Positions 1 to 10,849 of a DNA stretch of 64,000 nucleotides are shown piece after piece. This stretch comes from Isoetes taiwanensis. Taxonomy: Eukaryota; Streptophyta; Lycopodiopsida; Isoetales; Isoetaceae. The position numbers and the translations under genes were made by a program. A model generated the notes under the pieces. That model searched no databases and was not told the origin of the DNA. It saw only the letters and a list, made by a program, of their open reading frames with translations. Location of the stretch: positions 498,001 to 562,000 of the forward strand of contig JAJEKV010000212.1 of assembly GCA_021234155.1 (NCBI GenBank), read 5' to 3'. The first letter of the stretch is position 1. Each line of letters starts with the position of its first letter.

Positions 1-1137
1 CCGTTTGGCAAGGCGCGGGTTTGTACTGGAAAGTGCGAGACATAGCATCCTGGTTGCCATGAAATCTGCTGGCAAAAGAATCTGGCCACCATAGATTGAA
101 ACAATATGCGCGTTCAATTGGCCAAAACATCTGAAATGATGAAAACTACTTACCTCAACAGGATAGAAAATGAAAGGCCTTGAGTAAGTGATTCAGTAGG
201 CCCACCAGCTAAGATTCTTGCCCACTCACTTCGTACTGGTTTGCAATTGTGCTTGTAGAAGATACAAGATAAACCCAGGCATCAAGGAACAAAATTGCAA
301 TCCAGTTGGGTTGATTGGGTTGCAGAGACTACCAACGTTTAACTATTTGTTTGTTTGCATATGAGAACCAAAGTATAGGACAAGGCAATTCATGGGGAAT
401 CGTTTTCAAGAATATTCCTTGAATATTCATTTCTTCAACAAAAGCCACATGTACGTATTATTTATAGCAATGCGATTTTGGGTTGCCCGTAAGGGGGCAA
501 ACCCTCTTCCATGTCCGATAGGATGCTGCCTTGTGGCGTGACGTTAAAATCTCTTCTTCTTCTTCTTCTTCTTCCATGTGGGTTTGTGGTATATTCCAGG
601 TATATGCCAATATATGCCTGGAATACGCCAATAACTGCTCCAAACCCATTATTGGCTGTAAACTGGCAGTCATTTCTGTTGCTGGGCAGCCCCGTGGAAA
701 CTGGCTAACCGGTGTTCTAAGCTGTAGCTCCAGCTTCTTCCTAGGTCCTTAGCTGCACAAAGATCCGGTGATAAATATTACTCTATAGTATGCAGCATAC
801 TAAAATGGACGTGCGCCTTCTTTCTTGGAACTTTTGTCTTTTTCCCTCCTATTCTGTTGGAGTCTTATTCTTGATCTGTTCAAGCCTGTGAAGCCTTCGA
901 TCTGATCTCAAATTTCTTTAATGCAATTGCTAGCCTTGTAGAGTCTAGCCTTTCTAATGATTCCCGATATCAATAGCAACAGATGGATACTAGGATCTTC
1001 GCAATTATCAAGCATAACTCAAGACTTATTTGTAGTTTTCTTTAGGGATCACCTTTAGCCCTATGGAATTCTTTGATTGTCAGACGGATTTTCCCTAGCG
1101 AGTATTTACACTAGAATACTTCTTTGTTCCAAGCACG
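1..1137. other. Intergenic sequence, no gene recognised
   Basis: No reading frame here resembles a protein I recognise. The short frames around 460-750 are driven by a CTT microsatellite. No promoter, RNA gene or mobile-element end could be supported. Confidence 0.5.
552..574. repeat. CTT trinucleotide microsatellite
   Basis: About seven uninterrupted CTT units are visible. On opposite strands they give runs of Ser/Leu or Glu in several overlapping frames, which explains the cluster of short ORFs here. Confidence 0.85.
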
Positions 1138-1946
1138 GTGGAATTTGAATATGAAATTACAGATTCTTGGCTTTGTGAATTTGTTGGGGATAAGAACCTT
1201 ACTGTCTCAGGAATCTTTCATGTGCATTGTGTTTGGGCTGACTCAAAGATTCTGGTTACAGTCTATTCTGAATTGGAAGAGGTAGAAATGATGAATTTTG
1301 ATGATTGTGTGGGGAATTGGTCTCAATGATCATAGATTCTTACACATTGATCCTGAATTTGGCTCTCCCATCTCTTAATTATAGATAGAATTTCCGTGTT
1401 TTCTGCCCTGCCATTGCCCTTTGATCTTCCCACCTGTGCCCTTTGCTCATTTTCCTCGTGCTTTTGTAGTTTTCACCTGCGCTATTCGTGATGGAATTTA
1501 AAAGAGAGACCTGCCCTAAATTTTTGTCCTTTCTTCATGCTTTCTCTGATCTTGCGCCTTCGTATTGCTCTTTTTTGCTAGAACAGTTAAGATCCTACCA
1601 CGAAAATCCTAAAAATTTTATTTTCTTTAGTTATTTTGCTGATTTCTTGGTTGGGCAGCCTCTGATGAATCTTCTATCGTCCAAAGTACCATGCTGGGAT
1701 AATTTGTCCAAGGATCTGGATTACCGTGGTAAATTGCTTGTTGTGGACCTGACACAAACATTCCTCTGCTTTATGGAGAAATCAGGCCGACTGAGGAGAA
1801 GTACTCGGTTGCCTCAATGGACAAGGCTTTATCTAATCTGCGACAATTCAACCCCCTTTTAGGAGCAAAGAAGAAAGATCTTTTTAACTGTATTTCCTTG
1901 AATCTTCCTTCTGTACATGCAAAATTGAAAGCTTTTCGGGGATTAC
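1138..1946 (+). pseudogene. Unrecognised coding remnant, possibly the 5' part of the LINE that resumes at 10.85 kb
   Basis: Two frames (1138-1329, 63 aa; 1488-1862, 124 aa) have plausible amino-acid composition but no motif I can name. From about 1908 to 1990 a frame reads into a Lys/Leu/Glu-rich helix-like stretch. Joined to the reverse-transcriptase-side sequence at 10.85 kb, this would resemble the linker before a LINE reverse transcriptase. That joining is inference. No endonuclease motif was found, so the assignment is weak. Confidence 0.25.
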
Positions 1947-2010
1947 AAAATGAAGCACTTATTTCTTTGGAAGCACTTCAAAGGAATCTTTGAAAGATTC
2001 CTAAAATTCC
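1947..2010 (+). repeat. Left terminal inverted repeat of element A (with internal palindrome)
   Basis: It matches the reverse complement of about 10793-10849 over AAAATGAA, CACTTATTT and TTTGAAAGATTCCT, with small gaps. It contains the perfect 19-bp palindrome GGAATCTTTGAAAGATTCC. Confidence 0.6.
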
Positions 2011-2275
2011 TTAAAAAGTCCATTTTTAAGATTTTTTTTTGTGACAGTGTGACAATTTAAGTAATTTAGGTACCATTTTTGAGGGGTTGATTGAACATAA
2101 CTTTCGTGCAAAAATTTTAAATAGCAATTTTTCATCCTCTAAACTAGAACAAAAATAGTTACTTTTATAAAAGTGTAGCAAAAAGGGGCAATAAAAAAAA
2201 TAGCAAGGGTAGTAGAGTGACAAAAAGTGATATATTCAAGGTTGTGAAAATTGTACAAAATTATGAACAAAATTG

Positions 2276-5056
2276 TCAAAAATATAGGATATTTTTTGAC
2301 GGACAATCATCACACACTTTACGTTCTTTACATGTTGAGTCATCGGACAAACTTACATTTTGCGACAAGATCGGGATGCATCTCATCCTCGACTCATTTA
2401 TTCCACGATCACTCGAGCCTTCATCCTCGGCTTCACTCTCGGCCTTTGGATGTACTTTCGAGCGATCTTCTTCCTCCTTGTCTACAAGTGAGTCTTCATC
2501 ATCATCTTTTTTGGCCACCTTTTTTGGCTTGTTTGTCTAATCCACATGCTGACCTTATTAAAGTTTGAGTGACCATCGTAACTTATTAGCGGCCGGTCGA
2601 ACAAAGTCATATGCAAGAACCTTCACCGGATAGATCTATATGACGGCGATTACTTGCTTTGGACTTTGCTCTCTTTCCCACTCTGTTTTACCATCTCCAA
2701 AGTATAACTCCCCCTTTGAAAGCATTGGCGTGATCGTTCTCATCGGTGCACTTTTAATTGAGTGGGAATTCCATCCTCTCTTGTTACCTCCGGTACTTTA
2801 GCTAGCGAGCGGCTTCCCGGACTCATCATTATCGGTGGGACAGCTATGAGCATTCCTTTACGAATCTCGGTGAACCCGGATACTCGAGCAACTTGTTGTC
2901 TTTGTGCGTCTAGGGCGGTGTACATGACTCTGTCATCTTCATCGAGCTAGCCAATATCTCTACATGTTCCTCTTGATTCTCAACTTGCGGGGAGGGTTTG
3001 CCTAGATGGCGGTTGAATGTAGCTGGTCTTCGACCTTGTAATGAAGCTTGCAACATGTCACGTTCTTGAGAAAAAAAATTGAGGCCACCATAAAGCATCT
3101 GCCTCCCCAAAGTGGTTAGAAGCGGGGATTTGAATACTTGTCTCAATACAATCCAATGATTTATTTGAGTCAAATGCTCTTCCCTCCTTTTTACTCTTTG
3201 TGATTTCTTTCAAGCTTTTTTTAGAGGCATTTGCTCTGCGAGAGAGCATGGAACTAGTATTGGGGATGTTGAATGAATTGAATACTGCTGCTGGCTGCTT
3301 TGCAAGGATGTGGCATATTTCTTTCCTTGTAAGATGGCCTTGCCATCTACAAGTGAAATTTTGATACGATCTTTGGAATGTAATGTTTCTCAAGGGCTCA
3401 ATAGCCACGGTGACCTAGTTGATCTCTTGAAAAATCCATTCCTTGAAATCATAAGTTTCTTCCAATAACTTCGATGTACGGGCGAGGATTGTAGGAATCT
3501 TGGATGACCTCAATCATGGTGGCGGGGCTTAGAGCTTTTTCGAGCAAGGCGTTTAGAGAACCTCTTGAACATCGATCAATTTGGTCGTGTGTATGACCAA
3601 CAAGCGGGGAAACCAATCTTCACCTTCTTGAAGATTTGTTTCTCTACTAACATAACCACGATAAGCAAACAGCGCTGATTCTTATTTTCCCTTGTCGTGT
3701 TATCTAGGCTGAAGATCTGAGCCGGCGGTATATGTTCTAGATTGGAAAGAAGCTTATTCAATATTGTGATAGTGAGATTTGGATCAGCATGAATGTTTGG
3801 ATAATTCAAAAATGCCTTGCAAGATAGTTTTCCATTAAATACCATAGCACCAACAACATGCGGATGTATGAAATCTTCTTTGACATCCTTAGGCACATTG
3901 ACAAAATGTGGTAGGGTGGTCTTCTTACGGTCCATTCCATCAATAACAAGCGATATGTAGTTGAGTGGTTGTTCGGTGCTTTCTTCCTATGTTTTGTCAA
4001 TTTTCTCCTTTCCAAAGATTGTTGTTCTCTGTGCTTGTTAGGTTTCTCCTTCAATGCATCACGAAGGAAAACATGTTTAGGAAAGAACCTACTTTTAAGT
4101 AGAACTAGGCAAGAACACCGTCACGGAAGCTTACTTTTTAGTGTGAAGTGTCCTTGCATTTTTCTCTCGAGCTTTTAATTGAGCATGTAGCACAAAACAG
4201 ACATCCTATGCTTTCTAGGAATGGCCACCACGAGAAAACTCTTTTTCGAGCCGCGATAAAGTAAGAGTAGCGGAGACAAAGCGTTCTCCGGCCTCAACAC
4301 ACATCTCCTTATAATTATCGTAGACTTCTTGTTTTAGTGAAATTGTCACTCAAGTGGTACATAGGGCTGTTAGGGAGTTTCTCACAAGACTCCTTAAAGA
4401 AACCTTCCATCGGGGAAACACATTGAAGAGCATGAATTACGGTTATGCCTCTGAATGGCGGTAGTCATTGATGCACGGATTCTTGTCAAGCCTTTTCTTG
4501 AGGCGGTCAAGTCGTCTGTTGCCTAAAGCATGAATCAATTTGAAGGCCGTTTGGCCAGACGGTGTGGCCACCAGCTGTGTAAGTAAACTTCTCACCATCA
4601 TCACGGCCTAATATTGAAGGCTAAGTAGCCCCTTTGGTCTAGCGAGTCATTGAGCTGTAACTATCGCGAAGCAACCTCAATTCCTTTAGTCAATCTTAAG
4701 CAAACAACGTTGAGAACAACGATTGCTTTGTATGTGTTGCCCATAAGTGAGCCTAGATCCATGAGTTTCTTTCTTCTAGCGGTTGTACATCTTTGTCTTG
4801 TGTAAGTTACGCTTAAGATTTTTACTTGCGGGGGGCTTTGAATTGAACATGGAGTCTTGTGGCTTTGGTAGGTCCTCGTCGAGACATCAACATGAGGTGT
4901 TTCTTCGATGCGAGAGATCAACATGAGGTGTACTTGTAGATCTTTGAGAGGTTTGATGTGGGCAAGGCACGGGGGAGGTGCTTTCCCTCTCTGCGGGAAA
5001 AAAAATGTCGAATTTTGGTGGCGTAGTTGACCAGCTCTGAAGTGTCGTAGAACCAC
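2276..5056 (-). pseudogene. DUF7869-type transposase-like protein (decayed)
   Basis: The recognisable core runs from about 3960 down to 3480. It reads, across frameshifts, VIDGMDRKKTTLPHF, then FIHPHVVGA, then DPNLTITILNKLL, then PPAQIFSLDNTTRENKN, then LVGHTHDQID. I know this order (DGMD...LPH, L.LDNT.RENKN, VGHTHD.ID) from the family called DUF7869, which occurs in cnidarians, oomycetes and plants, often beside mobile DNA. The Asp/Glu/His residues suggest a nuclease-like site, but the function is not established. A Cys-rich segment near 4140-4190 (CLFCATC) may be part of an N-terminal zinc site. The C-terminal part (3058-3408) reads into Lys/Ser-rich sequence, and an acidic tail lies at 2276-2518. 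There are several frameshifts: DGMD and LPH-to-RENKN are in one frame and VGHTHD is in another. The gene diverges from the ParB/methyltransferase gene at 6.5 kb across the palindrome array. Confidence 0.6.
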
Positions 5057-5467
5057 GGGGAGTTGCGTGTCATTTGGCTGCTCCCACTTGTTGTAGTACC
5101 ATTTTAGCGAAATGGATGGAGTTGGTGTGATTTGCCTCAGGTGGAGAGAGCCTCTGGTGGACTATGGGCGGCGTACTAAAATGGTGGAGGAGGTAGTCGA
5201 CCTCTCTAGCTGGTGGGGTGAAACGCATTGGTGGGGGCGGGCGGCGTTCGGGCGAGGTTGTGGTGGAGTAAATTGAACTGGTGGTGGAAGCGAGGTGGTC
5301 TTCTTTGGAGCAAACTCCATGAGCTGGGTGTTGGAATGTCGGATGTAGAATATTAAGTGGCTACTTCACGGTGTATGCGTTGAGGAGGTGTGAAAGCCAT
5401 TGCGGGGAGGAAGCACTTGCGAGCGAGGGGAGTTGGAGGCTCTGCGGTTCTTTTCTCTCGAGCCATA

Positions 5468-5605
5468 CGGTATAAATTTATCTGAGTGGGTATAAATTTA
5501 TCTGAGGAAAAAAACTTAAAGCGGCGGTGTATAAATTTATCTGGAGATGGTATAAATTTATCTGAGAGGAGAACAACATAGAAACGAGCGGTATAAATTT
5601 ATCAC
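5468..5605. repeat. Palindrome cluster 1 (five degenerate GGTATAAATTTAT units)
   Basis: Five units of (C/T)GGTATAAATTTAT followed by CTGA, CTGG or CACG lie in 140 bp. They share the left half of GGTATAAATTTATACC but have lost the final ACC. The cluster lies at the 5' side of the minus-strand transposase-like gene. Confidence 0.85.
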
Positions 5606-5872
5606 GAAAACTCCACGGACACTTGTATTGAAAACTTTATGGGCTATATGAAGCGGCACTTAGCGAGGTACTAAAGCCGGGCCGACCACCCTATTTTCTA
5701 TATCATGGCATTTCGGTCGAAGTATTTCATTTCGCGGTCGCGGCTTATATACCCCCTTATTTGCTCTCTGGAGCGTCTATCTGGCGGGTCTATCTTGTCA
5801 TGGCCACGTAAGTCTACTACCGTCTTGTTCTAGTTTCTCTTTTGTTTTAATGCTGCTAGAGTGTAAAGCTTA

Positions 5873-6336
5873 CGGTATAACTTTATACCGATATGGTTGG
5901 ATCGGATATAAATAAATTTATACCGCTTTCACCTGGCGGTATAAATTTATACTGGTTCGAGAACTGCGATCGGTATAAATTTATACCGATGTGTTTCTGG
6001 GCGGTATAAATTTATACTGCTTCGTGTTCGGCGGTATAAATTTATACCGGATTCGGTGCTTTCGATCGGTATAAATTTATACCGATATAGTTCTGGATCG
6101 GTATAAATTTATACCGCAGGTGCTCGAGCGGTATAAATTTATCTGGTTCGAAAAATTTATCGGTCGGTATAAATTTATACATTTCGAGCACCTGCGGTAT
6201 AAATTTATACCGACTGTGTTCTGGAACGGTATAAATTTATACCGCTCGAGCACCTGCGGTATAAATTTATACCGACTGTGTTCTGGTTCGGTATAAATTT
6301 ATACGCTTCGTGCTCGGCGGTATAAATTTATACCGA
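5873..6336. repeat. Palindrome cluster 2: iteron-like array of GGTATAAATTTATACC
   Basis: From 5937 the CGGTATAAA starts fall at 5937, 5971, 6002, 6032, 6067, 6099, 6129, 6165, 6195, 6227, 6257, 6289 and 6318. The steps are 29-36 bp, mean about 32 bp, close to three DNA helical turns. Two more degenerate units precede them. Many units are perfect 16-18-bp palindromes (CGGTATAAATTTATACCG). Spacers recur with TGTTCTGG and GAGCACCTG-like words. The array fills the divergent intergenic region between the element's two genes, so it could be a regulatory, transposase-binding or partition-type site. Confidence 0.9.
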
Positions 6337-8021
6337 TCAAGCTTCATTTGGAATCTTGGTGTCTAGTGCTTAAAGAAGTGTCGCCAAACCTTAAAATTTC
6401 AGTAATATTCTTGCGTTTTAAGCTTAAATAACACAAAAAAAAGTGATAATTTAGTGTAGATTTTATGCTCTTTTAAGCCTCTATTTTTTTTCTTGTTTTA
6501 TGGTACAAAAGGTCGAAAAAGGTTCTGTTTCTTGCATAAAAATGGCCTTCTTTACGCTTTTTCCAGCCCCAGGATCAAGTTTGTAAACAAGGGCCAGTCA
6601 TCAAAGGCTGCACCAATAGAGCCACAGACATACGAACTGAAAGACCCGGGCGTGGTATGCGTCCACGGGGGTGCAAAGAGAGCAAACCCCCGAGGCGTGT
6701 ACCTTTACTTGTGTCATCAATCGAGGGGAAGGGCAAGTACAAAGTGGCGATTATTACCCTGCCCGTGAAATTATCAACCTTATTGCTCTGAGAGGTCGAT
6801 GATGAAATCTTAATGAAGTGCATGCATGACAAGGGGAAGTCTTTTACGTTCTTGAAAGTAAAATGCTTGAATAAGCATGTGCAAACCCAAAGATGTGCAA
6901 AATGCGTGGGTGACAATTACAAGAGTGGCCATGTAAGTATTGTTTAGTGTCTTTGCATTATAAATTTATACAGTCATCTTCCTAACTTAACCACGCATTA
7001 CAGGATATAGTGGACATTTTAATGTCGGTTGTGCTTTCTTGAAGAAACAAAGTTGGTCAAAGGTCTACGGTACCGACTCCTATCGAAGAGTTTGAAAGAA
7101 GGGCGAGGAAGTAGAAGAAGAAGAGGAAGAGGAACCGGTGGTAACAAAGGGAAAGGGTAGAAAGCATTCCCTCGTAGTAGATACACAGGCTCCTACACAA
7201 AAAAGAAATCTAGAGGCACAAAGGCTTTGACTATAGAGGAGTCAACGAAGCTCTTGAAGGCCCACGGAGGCGGATATTGTTGTGAAGCCTGTGAGGATAA
7301 ATCAAGTGCTATTCTCAAGCGGGTGAATGACACTAAAGCTGCTAAAACAAACTATTTCTTTGACATTGAGCACCATTAAGAGGCCACCTAAAATGAAGAT
7401 GGGGTCGAGTGCTTCTGGTCAGGAAGGCTGTGTATCGCGGCACATGTGGCTATCTTGAAACAAAGAATGAGAAGAAATCCTCATGCCCATGTGCGCCACT
7501 AGTTGTTATGGTGGGCCGAGGAGTCGGTGCAACCAACTAAAAGATTACAAGAAGGCTGACTTGAAGATTACACATACTACGTTCTTGGAGGCACACATAG
7601 TTACAAGGCAAGGAAAGAACTAGCAAAAGAGGGAAAGTAGCGAAGTGTGGAAGGCGTAGAAGCACATATATACGTTGGTGTAACGGATGAAGAAGCAAAA
7701 GTCATTGCCGTGAGTCATAATCTCGACAATGACTTGGATTAAAATGAGTTTAATAGACAAGATCCGTTTCATGCAGGTGAGTGCGTGGAATTTAAACAAA
7801 TGTATGGAAGGATTTTAAAAAGCAAAAGAACAAAAGGCTGCGGGGAGCCGAGAAACTGCATTGTGATCTTTGCCTCGGCTATGACTATGATAAGAAGCCC
7901 ATTATGGCGGTAAAGCAATACGATAACTACTTTTCGGTGGCATTGAGGAGATGGTCAAGTAAGAAAGCTGCTCTTCTTTCTATGTTTTGTAGTGTTTAGC
8001 GTGTTTACAAGTGCCTTCGCC

Positions 8022-8379
8022 GCGGTATAAATTTATATCCGTGCGGACCCGCGGTATAAATTTATACGCTGACTAAACGGTATAAATTTTATACCGTGCG
8101 GGACGCGGTATAAATTTATCTGCGTGCCTAATCGGCGGTATAAATTTATCTGCGTGGCGACGCGGTATAAATTTATCACGTCCTAGTCGCGGTATAAATT
8201 TATCACGGGTGCCTAGTCATGGTATAAATTTATCGTGGTGGGGCTACGCGGTATAAATTTATGCGTAAATTGCGGTATAAATTTATCTGCTGTGACTACG
8301 CGGTATAAATTTATCTGCATGACTAGTCGCGGTATAAATTTATCACCGTGTCGAGGGGACGGTATAAATTTATACCGTG
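8022..8379. repeat. Palindrome cluster 3 (13 GGTATAAATTTAT units) inside a presumed intron
   Basis: Units start at 8022, 8052, 8078, 8105, 8135, 8162, 8190, 8220, 8249, 8273, 8301, 8330 and 8360, about 28 bp apart. Most end in TATC(TG/ACG) instead of TATACC. Spacers share GTGCCTAGTC-like words. The cluster lies after a GTAAGA donor near 7959, hence the intron assignment. Confidence 0.88.
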
Positions 8380-9465
8380 ACTACACACCATCGTGTTTAG
8401 AAAGTAGGCGCAACATATTCTCTTACGCTAAGCAACACTAAACTAATGGCGTTTGTCCATTTACGGTGTGGGATCTTCAAGAAAGAATTTTTTGTATGTT
8501 GAAGATGGTGAGCTTAAAGAGCAAGCCCGACTCTTGAGGAAAAAACCAAAAAGGGTGGAGAATTAAAAGCAGAAAAATATGAGCATTGTACCACGGGGGG
8601 CGATTCTGAGGGGATTAAAAAACAAAGAAATTTTTGTTAGCCTTTTGGAAAAAGTCGTGGCCAAAGGAATTTACATTAGGCGAAATGGCCAAGGAAGCTA
8701 AGGCGTAAGCCACATTTGCAATGCAGTCTTTCTTCTACATTTTACGGTCTTACAACATGTTTCTCTTTGCGGTCGAGGAAAGACATTGTTACACCGGGGC
8801 CGAGTTAATGAAGCGGCTAAACCTTGAGGAATTTGGGAGGAGTGCAAGCTTCTCTACCCAAGTTGTACCAGCGATAGTATTATTAGAAACCTTATTTGTT
8901 AACTTTAGTGGTGGGTAAGTTTTGCTAAAAATATGTTACGTGTTTGTGCCTTTTTCTCACAATATTCTTCTGAGAACAAGAAAAAGGGGCTCCCATTTGG
9001 ATTTTTAAACACTGGTTCGTAGGGCCAAGGAGAGAGAGGCGAGACTTAAGGCAATCGAGCGAGGGGAAAGGAGGTCGCCACTAGCGGCTTTGACACTTCT
9101 TATGAAAGATTTACAGCGTTTGGTCGGGAATTTGCATGTCTGAGTTGTTGAGGGTATTTGCCTGCAGGTGGGGACACTTTTGGGAAGCGAGAACTTCACA
9201 TTATGCATTGCGGATATTCCCTATGGTTTCAAAATTTAAGGGCGGCGCTTTTGGCGAGGAGGCTTTCCACGCGCGTGCAAGTCCACTCTTTTTGGAAGGC
9301 TAAAAGGAAGTCACCTTATCACGCTAGCGGAGGGTCATTATTTTCCATTAGGACCTACAAACAATGTCGGTGCTTAAACCTATGGGAATTTATGCGTAAT
9401 CTTTAGGCTTTGAAAGCTGCATTTGGTAAGCTTAACATTTAGCAGCTTTTTCTTTTTAGTAACTC

Positions 9466-9633
9466 CACGGTATAAATTTATACCACAACAGCCCTAAGGT
9501 TTAAATTTATATAGCAAGGCAAATGCGTATAAATTTATCACGACTTGCGGCCAGCGGTATAAATTTATCATAAAGGCAACTCTGGTATAAATTTATCGCC
9601 AAGGCAACCCCGGTATAAATTTATCACCGCCAC
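9466..9633. repeat. Palindrome cluster 4 (six GGTATAAATTTAT units)
   Basis: Six units, mostly degenerate at the right half, lie between methyltransferase motif IV (9.2 kb) and motif I (10.0 kb). They are probably in another intron. Single related units also occur near 6958 and 10375. Confidence 0.8.
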
Positions 9634-10792
9634 TCTTGAGCTAACTTATTTTCCTTGTTTTTATTTTACTAATATTTCATTGTTGTCTTTGTTTGGCGGG
9701 GCTTAAAACAAGCGTTAAGGGTCATGGTGGTGGTCAGCGCTTAGTAAGTTGTTTTGAGCACTTTCACATAGGGTTTTCTGGTATGGGGCGCCAAAAAACC
9801 ATGGTTCACTTTAATGCGAGAATGAAAAAGACTCCTCCACGCAATGCGTTTTCAGTTCGGCGGTTTTGCAAAAATTAAAGAGACCCACGGCTGACAAAGT
9901 ATTTGTGGTGTCCAATATCGAAGCCACGGCGACTTATAAATAATTTGTCTGATGGTTTTCGCCACAGGAATTTGGATCTTAGGCGCATTTTACGGCTCGG
10001 GCACCCGGCGGTTTAAGCCCTTAAGCGAGGGGCGCAATGTTGTCTCCGTCGACATAGGGCAGGACAAAATAAGTTTCATCGGGACCGGGATAAGCTCTTG
10101 TGAATCCTTTCACGATGAAAGCGAGGAATTGGGAGCAAAAATGGTCTTTGGCGATGTAAAAGGCACATATCTGAGAAATCCGGCCTCCACTTACGGGAAG
10201 AAGAAATGAGGAGGTGGAGTTCGTCGATCTGGAGCCTGTGGTGCACGAGCGAGCTTGACGTACATGCACTGTACCATTGGAATCGAGAAGGGGCGTCTAC
10301 GCTATTATAACCTCGCAAGAGGCCCGATCCTAAGGGGAGAGAGAGTCGTGAATTTGGGGGAAGAGCCACCTCATTATAAATTTATCTGACGACATTTTAA
10401 ACTATCTTTCATTGTAATCTATGTGTTCACAATTTTAATATATTTTGATGAAGATTTCTCAACTGAAAACTTTGTCTCTTCAACAATGCTTAATTAGAAC
10501 AATTCTTTTTTTTGATTCATGATTTGGACTCTTTCTCTTTTCTATGTTTGATTTTCTTAGTACTTATATTAAGCTTGCAAAAACACAAAACTATATTTCC
10601 TTCTATTTTCAACAACAAATACTTAATGAGTTCTTAAATGTAATGTCTTTCTCCTCAAAACAAGCTTTTTTTTTTTTTGCCCTTCTTAAAAAATGAAAAG
10701 GCTTCAAAAATGTTGCTTTTTTTGGGGTATTTCGAATGCTATTTGCTCAACAATCTATTTTGCTCCCTATTTTGTCCATTTTTTTCAAGTTT

Positions 10793-10849
10793 CCAATTTT
10801 TATAAAGGAATCTTTCAAACGCACTTCTTAAATAAGTGCGTTTCATTTT
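10793..10849 (-). repeat. Right terminal inverted repeat of element A (with internal palindrome)
   Basis: This is the inverted partner of 1947-2010. It holds its own hairpin, AAACGCACTT...AAGTGCGTTT with a 7-nt centre. It ends directly before the reading frame of the LINE reverse-transcriptase region. Confidence 0.6.

Larger units (their letters stand above)
6493..10209 (+). pseudogene. ParB-like domain plus permuted N6/N4 DNA methyltransferase (decayed, intron-containing)
   Basis: Recognisable parts in order: a Cys/His-rich segment near 6858-6928 (C...H....C..C......H), ending at a GTAAGT donor with a TTACAG acceptor near 7002. A Glu-rich linker lies near 7085-7200. A ParB-like domain at about 7572-7736 reads YVLGGTHSYKARKELAKE, then after one stop AHIYVGVTDEEAKVIAV and SHNLDND. 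This is the ParB pattern 'G.HR..A ... A.V....d.eA......N'. Methyltransferase motif IV is at 9192-9236 (CIADIPYGF, Asp at 9213, equivalent to DPPY). Motif I is at 9982-10056 (GAFYGSGT followed by GRNVVSVDI). Motif IV before motif I is the beta-class (permuted) order of N6-adenine/N4-cytosine methylases. Several stops and frameshifts are visible. Palindrome clusters 3 and 4 lie in what look like introns. The gene is probably dead, and the original substrate is unknown. Confidence 0.6.
1947..10849. mobile_element. Element A: decayed ~8.9-kb DNA transposon with palindrome arrays, a DUF7869-type gene and a ParB-methyltransferase gene
   Basis: The ends are related by inverted repetition. From 1947 inward the plus strand reads AAAATGAAGCACTTATTT..., and the reverse complement from 10849 reads AAAATGAAACGCACTTATTT.... 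Both arms then share TTTGAAAGATTCCT. The interior carries a minus-strand transposase-like gene (about 2.3-5.1 kb), a plus-strand ParB/methyltransferase gene (6.5-10.2 kb) and four clusters of a 16-bp palindrome. LINE reverse-transcriptase sequence begins immediately to the right, so the element probably inserted into a LINE. I could not find a convincing target-site duplication. The outer part of the left arm also overlaps a possible LINE reading frame, so the exact left boundary is uncertain. Confidence 0.65.

Noticed and set aside
5873-8379. CRISPR-like array of regularly spaced repeats
   Set aside because: The spacers are themselves partly repeated, the units are symmetrical AT-rich palindromes, there is no cas gene, and the genome is eukaryotic.
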